From NCBI GenBank assembly GCA_947166905.1, contig CAMVFZ010000015.1:1-47440 (forward strand): DNA of 47,440 nt. Direction: 5' to 3'. Positions 1 through 8,892 of this stretch are shown in pieces; the first letter of the stretch is position 1, and every line of letters begins with the position of its first letter. Below the pieces are notes generated by a model that saw only the letters and a program-made list of their open reading frames with translations, did not search any database and was not told the origin of the DNA. The position numbers and the translations under genes were made by a program. This stretch comes from an uncultured Prevotellaceae bacterium. GTDB lineage: Bacteria; Bacteroidota; Bacteroidia; Bacteroidales; UBA932.

Positions 1-1
1 T

Positions 2-1006
2 ATGAAAAGACATTACATATATTTAGTTATTGCAGCAGCGTTTGCTGCAGTTCTGGCCAGTTGCGCCAAAACAGTATCTGATGACGAGAAAGCAGAACTC
101 AGGGAGTTCCTGCAGGAATGGATGGCTTACACCCACCCCGGCGTCACCCCCAACAGCAACGGTATCTACATCCTTGAAGAGAAGGAAGGCAACGGAGCCC
201 TTTACAACGACCATGATTACGCCTATATGGAAGTAACCATCGCCGATCTTGAAGGCAATATTTCCTCTACCGACAACATGAAGCTCTCCCAGCAGCTGGG
301 CACTTACAATGAGACCTACTATTACGGTCCTAAGATGTATCCCGGAGGAGACAACGCCAGCGCCGGAATATACTACACCCTCAAAGGCATGAAGAAAGGC
401 GGTACCAGGAAGGTTATCGTTCCCTTCTGGTTCAATACTTACAGCAGGTACGACACCCAGGAAGAGTACTATAAGAAGGCCAACTCAACCACCTCCAGCG
501 TAATGTATACCATAACGCTCAAGGACTTCACCAACGACGAGGAGCAGTGGGAGATTGATTCACTGGAAACCTTCCTTGTTAAGAAGTACAACCAGAAACC
601 GGATTCCCTTTCTTACGGTCTGTACTACTACAGGTTGGCCGAGCCCGACGACGAGGAGGAGTTCGCCAGCGATACCACCATCTACATCAACTACATCGGC
701 CGTCTTCTTAACGGCCAGGTGTTCGACACCACCATCAAAGACACTGCAATTGTTCACAATATCTACAGTACTTCAAAAGAGTATGGTCCCCAGAAAGTTG
801 CATGGGCCAGCAACGCAGAGAGCATAACCCTTGGTTCATCTTCTGTAATCGCCGGCTTCTACAAAACCCTGTGGAACATGCATAAGCACGAGAAAGGCGT
901 AGGTTACTTCATTTCCAAGCTTGGATACACCTCCAGTGGCAGCGGAAGTGCAATACCTCAGTATTCTCCGTTATGCTTTGAAGTAGAGATAGTTGACGAG
1001 CCTTAA
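2..1006 (+). CDS. FKBP-like peptidyl-prolyl isomerase lipoprotein
   Basis: The 334-residue product starts with a lipoprotein signal peptide ending in LASC, so Cys21 is the expected lipidated residue and the protein should sit in the periplasm or outer membrane. Two regions resemble FKBP folds. Residues about 55-175 contain a GIYYTLKGMKKGGTRKVIVP stretch. Residues about 205-330 contain an IYINYIGRLLNGQVFDTT stretch followed by a segment matching the usual 'vI.G...al..m..G......i' pattern. This double, rather divergent arrangement is like the GldI/FKBP lipoproteins of Bacteroidetes. Whether it is catalytically active cannot be told from sequence. It lies 8 bp before the MATE exporter and probably heads a four-gene operon. 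The ATG is at base 2, so its promoter is outside the window. Confidence 0.8.
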   Translation: MKRHYIYLVIAAAFAAVLASCAKTVSDDEKAELREFLQEWMAYTHPGVTPNSNGIYILEEKEGNGALYNDHDYAYMEVTIADLEGNISSTDNMKLSQQLGTYNETYYYGPKMYPGGDNASAGIYYTLKGMKKGGTRKVIVPFWFNTYSRYDTQEEYYKKANSTTSSVMYTITLKDFTNDEEQWEIDSLETFLVKKYNQKPDSLSYGLYYYRLAEPDDEEEFASDTTIYINYIGRLLNGQVFDTTIKDTAIVHNIYSTSKEYGPQKVAWASNAESITLGSSSVIAGFYKTLWNMHKHEKGVGYFISKLGYTSSGSGSAIPQYSPLCFEVEIVDEP

Positions 1007-1014
1007 AAGACAGC

Positions 1015-2409
1015 ATGACAGACTCAGGAATACCGACAGACCTCGGAACCAGGAAAATCAGTTCCTTGCTGGCGAAATATGCAGTCCCCGCAATTATTGC
1101 GATGACTGCATCTTCGCTATATAATATGGTCGACAGCATTTACATCGGCCATATCAAGGATTTTGGTCACCTGGCAATATCCGGACTGGCGGTTACCTTC
1201 CCTCTGATGAACCTGTCCGCCGCACTGGGAACCCTGGTGGGCGTGGGTGCTGCCACTATGATATCGGTCCTGCTTGGTCAGAAAAACTACAAGGCTGCAA
1301 GCAAGGTGCTTACCAACGAGGTTACTCTTAACGTAATTCTTGGCGTGGCCTTCACAGCCCTGACCCTGCTGTTCCTATCCCCTATCCTGCGCTTCTTTGG
1401 CGCCAGCGACGATACCCTTCCGTTCGCATCGGGATATATGACCATCATATTGGCAGGCAACGTTTTCACCCACCTGTATTTTGGCCTGAACGCGGTAATC
1501 CGGTCCTCCGGCAATCCCAAACTGGCCATGGGCCTGACCCTGTTCACGGTAATATCCAACAGTATACTGGACCCGATATTCATCTTTGTCCTTGACATGG
1601 GCATCCAGGGCGCCGCATTGGCTACCATACTTTGCCAGATGATGGCCCTGGGCTACTCCATGACCTATTTCATGGACCAGAAGAAGTTCCTTCACCTGCC
1701 AAAGAAAATCTTCGGCCTGGACTGGAGGATAGCCAAGGATTCGCTGGCTATCGGCATGGGGCCCTTCCTTATGAATGCGGCCAGTTGCATAGTTGCACTG
1801 TTCATCAACCAGCAGATGAAGCGTTACGGCGGAGACCTCTCCATCGGTGCCTACGGCATTGTGAACCGTATCAGCTTCCTATTTGTAATGATAGTTATGG
1901 GCTTCAACCAGGGTATGCAGCCTATTGCCGGATACAACTTCGGTGCAAGGCAGTACTCAAGGGTTAAAGAAGTCTTTTTCCTTACGTCAAAATGGGCCAC
2001 AGGTGTCGTTTTCATTGGCTTTCTACTGTCCGTGTTCTTCCCGGACATCGCCGTGGCCGCCTTTACCGAGGAACCGCAGCTCAAGGATCTTGCAGCACAC
2101 GGTCTTAGAACCATGAATATACTATTCCCTATCATAGGCTTCCAGATGGTTGCAACCAACCTCTTCCAGTGCCTTGGTATGGTGCACAAATCAATAATAC
2201 TGTCCCTTTCGCGCCAACTTTTGTTCCTGGTGCCCGCCGTCTTCCTGCTTCCGCTTGCATACGACGTGGACGGCGTGTGGTACGGTTTCCCTCTGTCAGA
2301 CTTCCTGGCAAGCATTCTGACAATTATTTTCCTAGTCTCCCTGATGCGCAAGTTAGCTACGCTCAAGGATGGCGACGACCCTGTAATCCTCGGTAGTAAA
2401 ATCAAGTAA
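1015..2409 (+). CDS. MATE family efflux transporter
   Basis: The 464-residue polytopic membrane protein has about 12 predicted hydrophobic helices in two halves. It has the MATE N-terminal pattern (PAIIAMTASSLYNMVDSIYIG), in which a first helix is followed by a conserved N/D-rich stretch, and the second-half motif QGMQPIAGYNFGA. MATE proteins expel drugs or metabolites in exchange for Na+ or H+. Length is normal for the family. It starts 8 bp after the FKBP lipoprotein and ends 5 bp before the kinase-like gene, so the three are probably co-transcribed. The substrate cannot be predicted. Confidence 0.93.
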   Translation: MTDSGIPTDLGTRKISSLLAKYAVPAIIAMTASSLYNMVDSIYIGHIKDFGHLAISGLAVTFPLMNLSAALGTLVGVGAATMISVLLGQKNYKAASKVLTNEVTLNVILGVAFTALTLLFLSPILRFFGASDDTLPFASGYMTIILAGNVFTHLYFGLNAVIRSSGNPKLAMGLTLFTVISNSILDPIFIFVLDMGIQGAALATILCQMMALGYSMTYFMDQKKFLHLPKKIFGLDWRIAKDSLAIGMGPFLMNAASCIVALFINQQMKRYGGDLSIGAYGIVNRISFLFVMIVMGFNQGMQPIAGYNFGARQYSRVKEVFFLTSKWATGVVFIGFLLSVFFPDIAVAAFTEEPQLKDLAAHGLRTMNILFPIIGFQMVATNLFQCLGMVHKSIILSLSRQLLFLVPAVFLLPLAYDVDGVWYGFPLSDFLASILTIIFLVSLMRKLATLKDGDDPVILGSKIK

Positions 2410-2414
2410 AAGCC

Positions 2415-3026
2415 ATGAGCAAAGAAATTAGAATCATCAATATCGGCCGCGAGTTTGGTAGCGGCGGCCGCGCTGTCGCGGCAGAACTCGGGCGCCTTCT
2501 GGGCATACCCGTCTACGACAACGAGCTTATCACCAAAGCAGCGGAAGAAAGCGGCTTCAGCAAGCAGCTCTTCGCTGGCAAGGATGAGAAGCGGAGTCTC
2601 TTTTCCATTTCTTCCTTCTTCTCTTCAGGCCGCTACAGCATGTCAGACAACTACCTGAGCGACAATGAATTATTCAAGATTCAGGGCAACGTGATACGCA
2701 AACTGGCAGAAGAGAGCCCCTGCGTCTTCATCGGCCGTTGTTCAGACTACATCCTCAGGGACCGCAACGACACCCTGGATGTATTCATCTGCGCTCCGAT
2801 GGAAGAAAGGATTTCCCGTATCAGCGAGAGGGAAATGATTTCGCGCGAAGACGCAGAGGACCTGATCATCCGCAAAGACAGGACACGCAAAACATATTAC
2901 GATTATTTCACATTCGGGGACTGGGGCATGGCTTCCAACTATGACCTATGCATAGATTCATCCAAGCTTGGAATCGAAGGCACCGCCCGATTCATCATTG
3001 ATTTTAAGGAGAAACTGGCCAAATGA
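2415..3026 (+). CDS. cytidylate kinase-like family protein
   Basis: The 203-residue soluble protein opens with IINIGREFGSGGRAVAAELG, the atypical P-loop (GREFGSGGR in place of GxxxxGKS/T) of the cytidylate-kinase-like family, followed by LGIPVYDNELI. An IGRCSDYIL segment (residues about 107-115) and an arginine-rich lid (RKDRTRKTYYDYF, residues about 155-167) are also typical. The family is related to nucleoside monophosphate kinases, but the substrate is not established, and this is not the housekeeping Cmk. Its stop overlaps the start of the downstream hydrolase by 4 bp (ATGA), which indicates translational coupling. Confidence 0.85.
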   Translation: MSKEIRIINIGREFGSGGRAVAAELGRLLGIPVYDNELITKAAEESGFSKQLFAGKDEKRSLFSISSFFSSGRYSMSDNYLSDNELFKIQGNVIRKLAEESPCVFIGRCSDYILRDRNDTLDVFICAPMEERISRISEREMISREDAEDLIIRKDRTRKTYYDYFTFGDWGMASNYDLCIDSSKLGIEGTARFIIDFKEKLAK

Positions 3027-4312
3027 GAGTAGTCATGAGGCTTATCCTGCCGATATTTATCTGTTCCGTCGCGGCGGCCTGCTACAGCGGTCCGTCAGAG
3101 GACACCCTGCCCTCTACCATAGAGCTCAATAATGTACTGACAAACGAGATGTCGGACTCCTCCATCCTTAAGCCGATGGAGAAGAAAATCCGCAATTACA
3201 TGAGTCTGTGGCGCTTGCAGGGCGCACAGCTTGTAATAATGCGTAACGACTCCCTGATGTACGCCAAGGGCTTTGGCTGGGCCAACAAAGAAGAGAACGA
3301 GGAGATGAGGCCCGGTAATATAATGAGGGTGGCATCGGTGTCCAAGCTTGTTACGGCAACAGGTATCATGGTGCTTCAGGACCAGGGCCGTCTTCATCTG
3401 AGAGATACTGTATTCGGTCCCAGGGGCATACTTCGTGACACACTTTATTGCAACAGTATAAAGGATAAGAATTACTACAAGATTACTGTGGAAGACCTGC
3501 TGCGCCACAAGGGCGGCTTTACTACAAGGGGCGGTGACCCGTTGTTTTCTACGGCTTCCATAATGAAGAACAACCACCTTTCCATTGCTCCGGACAACAA
3601 GCAGCTGCTGCGTCTGATTCTGCGCCGCAGGCTTAGCTTTGTTCCCGGCACCTCACAGTACTACAGCAATGTGGGATATATGATTCTTTCCCTTGTTATT
3701 GAGGAGGTTACGGGAGAGCCGTACGAGAATTTCATACGCCGCGAGGTTCTGGAAAAGGCCGGCTGCAGGGACTTCCATATTGCAGGAAATTATTACAAGG
3801 ACCGTCATCGTGGAGAGGTGCGTTACTACGTGCCTTCCAACGAGCCTCTTGTGCCTGAATTCAATAACAGCGGAGATTCTGTCGTGCGCTGTTACGGTGG
3901 CAATAACATTACTGCGCTTCAGGGCGCGGGTGCCTGGGTGGCATCGGCTCCGGAGCTTGCGCTGCTGGTGGCATCAATTGACGGAAAGGAAGAGATTCCG
4001 GATATCATCAGCAAGGAGAGCGTGAAGGAGATGACGCGTTATATTGACAAGGAGACTTACAGCCTTGGTTGGAATGATACCGACCCGGACAACGCCTGGG
4101 TGCGTACCGGTACTCTTTCCGGCACCAATGCTATGATTAAGTATTACCCTGACGGCGAGTGCTGGATTTTCCTTTCCAACACCAGTACCTGGAAGGGTCC
4201 CAGCCTGGCCAAGTATACTTCTGCGCTAATTGCAGAGCTGCGTCGCTCTTTCAGCGAGAAGCTCCCCGCCCAGGATTTGTTCCACGATACTCCCCAGAAA
4301 GAGATCCAATAG
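3023..4312 (+). CDS. serine hydrolase, beta-lactamase/CubicO family, predicted lipoprotein
   Basis: The 429-residue product has an N-terminal hydrophobic segment ending in a lipobox-like AAAC, so it is probably an envelope lipoprotein. Class C beta-lactamase/penicillin-binding-fold motifs are visible: the SxxK nucleophile motif in ASVSKLVTATG, the YxN motif as YYSNVGY, and a C-terminal TGTLSGTN in the place of the KTG/HTG triad. Such proteins act as D-Ala-D-Ala peptidases or esterases, and true beta-lactamase activity is uncommon. The ATG at 3023 gives a 4-bp overlap with the kinase-like gene; an in-frame ATG four codons later (3035) is an alternative start with a shorter signal peptide. It is convergent with comEC. 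Confidence 0.88.
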   Translation: MRVVMRLILPIFICSVAAACYSGPSEDTLPSTIELNNVLTNEMSDSSILKPMEKKIRNYMSLWRLQGAQLVIMRNDSLMYAKGFGWANKEENEEMRPGNIMRVASVSKLVTATGIMVLQDQGRLHLRDTVFGPRGILRDTLYCNSIKDKNYYKITVEDLLRHKGGFTTRGGDPLFSTASIMKNNHLSIAPDNKQLLRLILRRRLSFVPGTSQYYSNVGYMILSLVIEEVTGEPYENFIRREVLEKAGCRDFHIAGNYYKDRHRGEVRYYVPSNEPLVPEFNNSGDSVVRCYGGNNITALQGAGAWVASAPELALLVASIDGKEEIPDIISKESVKEMTRYIDKETYSLGWNDTDPDNAWVRTGTLSGTNAMIKYYPDGECWIFLSNTSTWKGPSLAKYTSALIAELRRSFSEKLPAQDLFHDTPQKEIQ

Positions 4313-4332
4313 CCCCTGTCTAAAGCGGGCTA
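4310..4332. terminator. short inverted repeat between convergent genes
   Basis: TAGCCC and GGGCTA form a perfect 6-bp stem around an 11-base loop, and the stem includes the stop codons of both convergent genes (serine hydrolase and comEC). It lacks a clear T-tract, so terminator function is only a suggestion from position. Confidence 0.3.
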
Positions 4333-5400
4333 CATGGTGGAGATTGTAGACAGGATGCTTGTAAGGAGATTGGAGGCAAAGTCGGCAACGGAAAGAAGGA
4401 AAGCAGGGCAAAGCTTTAACGGAGCAAGGATCACAATCATAATTGCCGATGCCGTCAGTAACGTAGCTACTGGCATGGCCAGCAGGTTTGCCAATAAGAA
4501 ATACTTAGGAAAAGAGCGGAATCGTAGCCACGCAACTGGCGCGGTAAAGAGCTGACAACTAATACTCAAGGCCGACAGTTGCCAAACTTTGCGCACAAAA
4601 TCAAATCGCCCGCCGGCAGGATATAGTCCTTCCAGCCATGGGAACAGTATCGCAATACCACCCACTGCCAGATAAGACAGCTGAAAGCCTGCGGAGCTTA
4701 TCTCTCCAGGGCTTATTATCAATTGAATCATTAGCGCGGCAAGAAGAATCCTAAGCAGGGAGACCTTCCTGTGCAGCAGTTGCGCGCTTTCGCGCAAGAT
4801 AATGAATATCAGCGCCCTGACCAGGGATGCTGATGCCCCCGCAACAATAACGTAAGCCACGGACAGCAGAATAATCACAGCGCACTTTATCTTTTTGACC
4901 CGAGGGCTGCGGCCCAGCGGGGCAAGGAGATAGGAAAGGCACAGATAAAAGATACCAAGGTGAAGGCCGGACAGCGCCAGAATATGCGCAGCTCCGCTGG
5001 CGCGGAAGGCGGCGGCAAGGTCCTGACTTATGCCGGAACGGTCTCCCAGAGCCAGGGCCTTTACAAGGGCCGGAGTCGTCTCCGAATCAAAGGGCAGGGT
5101 ATCTACAGAGGCCGCCAGACTTGCCCGCAGGGAAGCCGCAAAACCAGCCCCATCGGCATTGGAAGAAAGGGATGTAAGCCCGCCGGAAAAGGCGCAGAAC
5201 AAGCCGCAGGCGAACATCAAAAAGGCATAGGCGGCCACGTGACGGGGCTTCCTTTCTATATAATATGCCAGCGTTAGGAAAAGTAGTGCCGATGCTGCCA
5301 TGGCCGCACCGTACGATGGCGGAAGCAGAGTACCTGCCGCCACAGCTGCCGTGAATGGCAACGACAAAACCACTATATCTCTCTCCTCCTTCATCGGCAT
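4330..5400 (-). CDS. ComEC/Rec2-family competence membrane protein, short form
   Basis: The 356-residue polytopic membrane protein is recognised by the ComEC/Rec2 core: ALVKALALGDRSGISQD, then AAFRASGAAHILALSGLHLG, then SAGFQLSYLAVGGIAILFPW. ComEC forms the inner-membrane channel for single-stranded DNA in natural transformation. Full-length ComEC proteins are usually 600-800 residues, with an N-terminal DUF4131/OB-like domain and often a C-terminal metallo-beta-lactamase domain. Here only about 100 residues with a few membrane helices precede the core and nothing follows it. It is single-gene, convergent with the serine hydrolase, and divergent from ackA. It could be a reduced but working channel or a relic. 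Confidence 0.85.
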   Translation of the reverse strand: MPMKEERDIVVLSLPFTAAVAAGTLLPPSYGAAMAASALLFLTLAYYIERKPRHVAAYAFLMFACGLFCAFSGGLTSLSSNADGAGFAASLRASLAASVDTLPFDSETTPALVKALALGDRSGISQDLAAAFRASGAAHILALSGLHLGIFYLCLSYLLAPLGRSPRVKKIKCAVIILLSVAYVIVAGASASLVRALIFIILRESAQLLHRKVSLLRILLAALMIQLIISPGEISSAGFQLSYLAVGGIAILFPWLEGLYPAGGRFDFVRKVWQLSALSISCQLFTAPVAWLRFRSFPKYFLLANLLAMPVATLLTASAIMIVILAPLKLCPAFLLSVADFASNLLTSILSTISTM

Positions 5401-5410
5401 CTCTATTTGC

Positions 5411-5441
5411 TTGCTAAATTAGCTATTTTTCCGTAACTTTG
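5411..5441 (+). promoter_or_regulatory. Bacteroidetes-type promoter of ackA
   Basis: TTG at 5411-5413 and TAACTTTG at 5434-5441 are separated by 20 bp and match the -33/-7 consensus of the primary Bacteroidetes sigma factor. The acetate kinase ATG is 38 bases downstream. Confidence 0.7.
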
Positions 5442-5478
5442 GGGGCTGAATAGAAGAAAAATTTAAACACATACAATA

Positions 5479-6696
5479 ATGATAATTCTCGTAATCAACT
5501 GTGGCAGTTCGTCCATCAAATACCAGCTTCTGGATATGAAGGGCGACGACGTTTACACCCTTATTGCCAAAGGTATCGTAGAGAAAATTGGCCTGCCCAT
5601 GGGTATCTTCCAGTACGCTCCCGCCAATGGAGAGAAAATCGTACAGGAGTTCCCTATCCCGGATCACAAAGTAGGTATGCAGCTTGTACTTAGCGCACTT
5701 ACAGACAAGGATCACGGCGTACTTTCTTCAATTGAAGACATAGAGGCAGTAGGCCACCGCATCGTGCATGGCGGCGAGTTCTTCTCCGGCAGCGCACTTG
5801 TTGACGAAGACGTACTCAAGAAGATTGAAATCTGCTGTGACTTCGCTCCCCTTCACAACCCTGCACACCTCCTTGGCATCAGGGCCGTACAGCACGTACT
5901 TCCCACAGTGCCTCAGGTTGTTACCTTCGATACCGCATACCATCAGACCATGCCGGAGTACGCCTATATGTACGCACTCCCCTATGAGTATTATGAGAAG
6001 TATCGCGTTCGCCGTTACGGTGCACATGGAACAAGCCACCAGTATGTTGCAAACAAGGGCGCAAAGTTCTGTGGCCTTGACATCAACAATTCCAAGATTA
6101 TCACCTGCCACATCGGCAATGGTTCTTCTGTAAGCGCCATCGTTAACGGCAAGGTAATAGATACATCCATGGGCTTCACTCCCCTTGAGGGCATGATCAT
6201 GGGTACCCGCGTTGGTAACGTAGATGCCAACGTCATCCCTTACATCATGAAGAAAGAGAATCTTACCCCTGACCAGATGACAGAAATCCTCAACAAGAAG
6301 AGTGGTTTCCTTGGTCTTAGTGGCAAGACTTCCGATGCCCGTGAGATGGACGCTCTTGCAGTTGCAGGAGACCACAAGGCCAAACTGGTTCTCAAGAAGC
6401 TCAGCTTTGACCTTATCAAGAATATCGGTATGTATGCCGCAGAGATGAACGGTGTAGACCTTATCGTCTTCACCGGAGGTATCGGCGAGCATAACAACCG
6501 CCTGCGTCGCCGTGTATGCGAGAACTTCTCTTACATCGGTCTCAAATTCGATTATGATGCAAATGCAGAGGCTTGGGGTGAGGACGCCCTTATTTCCCTG
6601 CCGGATTCAAAGGTGAAGGTTTGCCTCATCGCTACAGACGAGGAGCTTGTTATCGCCCGCGATACCATGCATATTGTAAATTCCCTGGAAGACTAA
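5479..6696 (+). CDS. ackA: acetate kinase
   Basis: The 405-residue protein has the ASKHA-fold kinase signatures of acetate kinase: NCGSSSIKYQLL at the N-terminus, VGHRIVHGGEFF near residue 90, RYGAHGTSHQY near residue 180, and the nucleotide-binding CHIGNGSSVSAIVNGK and FTGGIGEHN. It makes ATP from acetyl phosphate (or the reverse). Length fits AckA (about 400) and not butyrate kinase (about 355). One conserved stretch is unusual: where most AckA proteins read GTRSGDxDP, this one reads GTRVGNVDA. The partner phosphotransacylase follows 12 bp later, so the pair should form an acyl-CoA to ATP module in fermentation. A strong promoter lies upstream. Confidence 0.92.
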   Translation: MIILVINCGSSSIKYQLLDMKGDDVYTLIAKGIVEKIGLPMGIFQYAPANGEKIVQEFPIPDHKVGMQLVLSALTDKDHGVLSSIEDIEAVGHRIVHGGEFFSGSALVDEDVLKKIEICCDFAPLHNPAHLLGIRAVQHVLPTVPQVVTFDTAYHQTMPEYAYMYALPYEYYEKYRVRRYGAHGTSHQYVANKGAKFCGLDINNSKIITCHIGNGSSVSAIVNGKVIDTSMGFTPLEGMIMGTRVGNVDANVIPYIMKKENLTPDQMTEILNKKSGFLGLSGKTSDAREMDALAVAGDHKAKLVLKKLSFDLIKNIGMYAAEMNGVDLIVFTGGIGEHNNRLRRRVCENFSYIGLKFDYDANAEAWGEDALISLPDSKVKVCLIATDEELVIARDTMHIVNSLED

Positions 6697-6708
6697 AAAT
6701 TTATTGAT

Positions 6709-7617
6709 ATGATAACCAAATTTTCAGACGTTTTTGCAGAGCTTAAAGAGAAAGGCATTTGCAAAAGAATGGTCGCAGCTTGGGCTGTTGACGAGCACAC
6801 TATAGAGGCTGCAAGCAACGCAGTTGATCTGGGCATTGTTTCCGCTACATTGGTAGGTGACGAGGCTCTTATCAAGGACGTTTGCGCAAAGAACAATATC
6901 GACGTTGCTAAATTCACCATCGTCAATGAGCCTGTAGAGCTGAAGGCTGTTGCAAAGGCTGTTCAGATGGTTCACGACGGAGAGGGCGATATCCTTATGA
7001 AGGGTCTTTGCTCAACTGACAAGTTCCTTCGTGCCATCCTTAACAAAGAGTGCGGACTTCTGCCTCCTAAGGGCCTCCTGAGCCATGTTGGTATCATCGA
7101 GAACCCCAACTACCACAAGCTTATGTTCCTTGCCGATATGGCAGTAATCCCTCAGCCTGACTTCCGTCAGAAGGTTAAGATTGCAGGTTTCGTTACCGGT
7201 GTTGCTAAGTCCTTCGGTATTGCTAAGCCCAAGGTTGCTTTCATCGCTGCTTCTGAGCAGATGCTTGACAGCATGCCTGCTTGCATGGAAGCTGCTATGC
7301 TTGCTAAGATGTGCGATCGTGGTCAGATCAAGGGTGTTATCGGTGACGGTCCTCTTGCACTTGATGTTGCTATCGATAAAGAGGCTGTTGAGATCAAGAA
7401 GCTTGAAAGCCCTGTTGCTGGTGATGCAGATTGCCTTGTATTCCCTAATATTGAGTCTGCAAATGTTTTCTGGAAGTCTAATTCCAAGCTTTGCAATGGT
7501 GTTAAGCAGGCCGGTATGCTTGTAGGTACTACAGCTCCTTGTATTCTTGCAAGCCGTGCTGATAGCGCTGATACCAAGCTCAACTCTATCGCAGAGGCTG
7601 TTATGTTCGTGAAGTAA
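6709..7617 (+). CDS. phosphate acyltransferase (phosphate butyryltransferase type)
   Basis: The 302-residue protein belongs to the phosphate acetyl/butyryl transferase superfamily, which swaps CoA for phosphate on short acyl-CoAs. Typical segments are GEGDILMKGLCSTDKFLRAIL, LLSHVGI, a central FGIAKPKVAFIAASEQ and a C-terminal GVKQAGMLVGTTAPCILASRADSADTKLNSI. Overall length and layout resemble Ptb and the short Pta-like family rather than classical Pta (about 330 residues). Being directly downstream of acetate kinase, it most likely works on acetyl-CoA, with butyryl- or branched acyl-CoA as alternatives. The gene is rich in GCT and GGT codons, which suggests high expression. It ends just before a strong terminator. 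Confidence 0.85.
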   Translation: MITKFSDVFAELKEKGICKRMVAAWAVDEHTIEAASNAVDLGIVSATLVGDEALIKDVCAKNNIDVAKFTIVNEPVELKAVAKAVQMVHDGEGDILMKGLCSTDKFLRAILNKECGLLPPKGLLSHVGIIENPNYHKLMFLADMAVIPQPDFRQKVKIAGFVTGVAKSFGIAKPKVAFIAASEQMLDSMPACMEAAMLAKMCDRGQIKGVIGDGPLALDVAIDKEAVEIKKLESPVAGDADCLVFPNIESANVFWKSNSKLCNGVKQAGMLVGTTAPCILASRADSADTKLNSIAEAVMFVK

Positions 7618-7635
7618 ACCTGAACCTACTATAAA

Positions 7636-7668
7636 AAAGAGTTCATTTCGACATGAAATGAACTCTTT
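7636..7668. terminator. bidirectional intrinsic terminator
   Basis: A perfect 14-bp stem (arms 7636-7649 and 7655-7668) with a 5-base loop is preceded by an A-run and followed by a T-rich run. It therefore works as a rho-independent terminator in both directions, for the phosphotransacylase on the + strand and for the TPM gene on the - strand. The - strand gene ends at 7674. Confidence 0.9.
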
Positions 7669-7673
7669 ATTTT

Positions 7674-8459
7674 TTACCAACTTCCGGAGGCGCCGCCTCC
7701 GCCGAAGGAGCCTCCGCCGAAGCCTCCGAAACCGCCGCTGTGGCCGCCTCCGTGGCTGTGTCCGCCACTATAGCCGCCACCGATGGGGCCGATGAAAATG
7801 TGTCCGCCACCGCCGGAATAACTGCCGCCGCTGCCGCTGCCTCCACCGCGCATGGACCACTTGTACACAAAGTACAGGAAGATAATAGAAAGTATGTAAT
7901 GAATGAGCTTGGGCTCTCCGTCATCTTCTTCCATCTCACGCTTGACGGAAATCTCTCCGCTGGCCAGACCCATAAGCTTGTCACAGGCAGTATTGACGGC
8001 ACCGAAGTACTTGTTCTCCTTGAAGCGGGGAATCATTACGTTATCTATGATACGCTTACAGTACGCATCGGGAATTGCGCCCTCAAGGCCATAACCCACC
8101 TGGATGGTGACCTTTCCGCCACCGTTCTCGTTCTTGGGCTTTACAAGTATGATTATACCGTTATTGAATTCCTTCTTGCCAACGCCCCATTTGATTCCAA
8201 GCTCGGCAGCATACTGGGCTACGTCATAACCCTCCAGATCTGCCACGGTAACAACCGTAATCTGGTTGGAAGTAGTATCGTCAAACGCAACCAGCTTGGC
8301 CTCCAGCAGCTCTCTCTGCTCCGGGGTAAAGCATTCGGCGAAATCATTTACCAGGCGCTGCGGACTGGGCCTCTGCGGTATGCCTGCAAAAGCCGATACC
8401 GCCATGAAGATGGCGGCGATTGCTAACACAATGCGGATGGTAAAGGATTTATTCTGCAT
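7674..8459 (-). CDS. TPM-domain protein with glycine-rich tail (YgcG-like)
   Basis: The 261-residue product has a signal peptide (cleavage near AFAG, residue about 25) and a TPM domain at residues about 30-170. Recognisable parts are LVNDFAECFTPEQRELLEAKL, NQITVVTV, NGIIILV and the VGYGLEGAIPD motif. A membrane helix (LIHYILSIIFLYFVYKW, about residues 183-199) and a glycine/serine-rich tail ending in GSW follow. TPM proteins of this shape are usually anchored with the domain in the periplasm; biochemical function is not settled. Its start overlaps the end of the next upstream gene by 11 bp. It is the last gene of the lemA-TPM-TPM group. Confidence 0.85.
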   Translation of the reverse strand: MQNKSFTIRIVLAIAAIFMAVSAFAGIPQRPSPQRLVNDFAECFTPEQRELLEAKLVAFDDTTSNQITVVTVADLEGYDVAQYAAELGIKWGVGKKEFNNGIIILVKPKNENGGGKVTIQVGYGLEGAIPDAYCKRIIDNVMIPRFKENKYFGAVNTACDKLMGLASGEISVKREMEEDDGEPKLIHYILSIIFLYFVYKWSMRGGGSGSGGSYSGGGGHIFIGPIGGGYSGGHSHGGGHSGGFGGFGGGSFGGGGASGSW

Positions 8460-8892
8460 CTCCGTAAGAAATATCGTCTGAGAGCTCGTTTACATCGTCT
8501 GTCTGGTAAGGGAAGTACTTCTTGAGCTTCTCCCCTATCATGATTATGCCCCTGGTAAGCCCGGTTGCAAATTCACCACGGCTGAAGCATTCTCCCATGT
8601 GGGCCACTACATCCTCCCAGAAGCCTTCAGGCACTACGCTATTGATGCCTTCATCGCCGATGACGGCGAACTTTCTGGACTCGCAGGCCACATATACAAG
8701 CACACCGTTGCGGGCGGCTGTTTTATCCATGCCCAACTTGCCGAAGGTAAGCAGCGCACGGCTTTTGGGATCTACCTCGCAGGTATTCTCTATATGTACA
8801 CGAATCTCTCCGGAAGTCGCTTTCTCTGCCTCCATTATGGCAGCTACGACCTCCTTTTCCTCTTTTTTACTAAGGAAACGGCGAGCCTTCAT
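8449..8892 (-). CDS. TPM-domain protein, cytosolic-type short form
   Basis: The 147-residue protein has no signal peptide and consists mainly of a TPM domain: a SGEIRVHIE strand, a GVLVYVACESRKFAVIGDEGIN segment and the downstream W-containing helix. It is the small partner often found with LemA and a glycine-rich TPM protein. Its start codon overlaps the lemA stop (TAATG). It probably belongs to a membrane-associated complex with its neighbours, but no reaction is known. Confidence 0.82.
   Translation of the reverse strand: MKARRFLSKKEEKEVVAAIMEAEKATSGEIRVHIENTCEVDPKSRALLTFGKLGMDKTAARNGVLVYVACESRKFAVIGDEGINSVVPEGFWEDVVAHMGECFSRGEFATGLTRGIIMIGEKLKKYFPYQTDDVNELSDDISYGDAE

Noticed and set aside
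7740..8426. Long plus-strand open frames opposite the TPM and LemA genes (also opposite ftsK, addAB and polA)
   Set aside because: They are shadows of the GC-rich coding strand, with no family motifs and low-complexity composition.
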